Part shown: positions 63,899 to 64,000 of the stretch, piece by piece
How positions within the stretch are numbered: the stretch's first letter is position 1
How the letters are laid out: the number at the start of each line of letters is the position of its first letter
Origin: Neodiprion pinetum
Lineage: Eukaryota; Arthropoda; Insecta; Hymenoptera; Diprionidae
Direction: 5' to 3'
Length of the DNA stretch: 64,000 nucleotides
NCBI RefSeq assembly: GCF_021155775.2
Contig: NC_060238.1
Location: 25,202,470-25,266,469 of the forward strand
Position numbers and translations under genes: made by a program
The notes under the pieces: generated by a model
Database searches by the model: none
What the model saw: only the letters and a program-made list of their open reading frames with translations
What the model was told of the DNA's origin: nothing

Positions 63899-64000
63899 TT
63901 TCATTCGGCGCGATAAGAGCGAGTCGCGGTGTGTCCCGGTGGTCGGGTTGGCACTGCTCGTGTCTCGAATCTGTAGCAGTTCGGATGATGCCGGTACGAC
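63899..64000 (-). CDS. Possible C-terminal coding exon running off the right edge
   Basis: At the window edge the minus strand is GC-rich and open for 34 codons (VVPASSELLQIRDTSSANPT, then TGTHRDSLLSRRMK), closed by TAA at 63898-63896 and followed by strongly AT-rich, UTR-like sequence. This looks like the end of a last exon of an upstream gene. The other two minus frames are also open for much of the segment, so the call is weak. The product was not recognised. Confidence 0.25.

Noticed and set aside
1..64000. CRISPR arrays, operons, prophage or defence systems
   Set aside because: The spliced FGF gene, huge introns and insect-type repeats show eukaryotic DNA, and no regularly spaced repeat array exists.

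Overview
This window is eukaryotic nuclear DNA, most likely from an insect and plausibly a hymenopteran. It has an AT-rich, CpG-rich background, very long introns, abundant (GA)n/(CT)n, (GAA)n, (TAA)n and (TCC)n microsatellites, a short tract of the insect telomere pentamer TTAGG, and small inverted-repeat transposons. No prokaryotic gene organisation is present. The clade assignment is inference; only the repeat and gene content is seen directly.

The one securely identified gene is an FGF ligand on the minus strand. Its core resembles the FGF1/FGF9-type fold of insect branchless rather than the FGF8-like pyramus/thisbe type. Three coding exons join in frame with consensus splice sites: exon 1 at 62307-61563, exon 2 at 37259-37156 (104 nt, the classic FGF middle-exon length) and exon 3 at 29703-28651. 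The introns are about 24.3 kb and 7.4 kb. The predicted precursor is 633 aa from the first in-frame ATG. It has a long polar N-terminus, two hydrophobic stretches, an RSER site before the beta-trefoil core, the complete FGF family signature spanning the exon 2/3 junction, and a long tail that is first very basic and then acidic.

Region by region: 1-18.2 kb holds no convincing gene, only repeats and simple sequence. At 18.42-18.63 kb (minus) a GC-rich first exon encodes a 70-aa mitochondrial-presequence-like N-terminus with a good donor; its remaining exons were not found. A degenerate (TTAGG)n tract lies just inside its presumed intron. From 19 to 28.6 kb the DNA is AT-rich and its proximal part probably includes the FGF 3' UTR. 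From 28.65 to 62.3 kb is the FGF gene, whose introns carry most of the transposon relics. From 62.3 to 64 kb are the probable 5' leader and flank, with a possible C-terminal exon of a further minus-strand gene at the very edge.

The main non-genic structure is a set of dispersed short repeats. Family A has TA-flanked, ~25-bp terminal inverted repeats and eight or more copies. Family B has 38-bp terminal inverted repeats starting TTTTGGGGTCGC. Family C has GAAATTAGTAACG ends. There are also two long fold-back hairpins at 19.1 and 61.3 kb. No CRISPR array, tRNA, rRNA, intact transposase, bacterial system or clearly novel multi-gene system was found.
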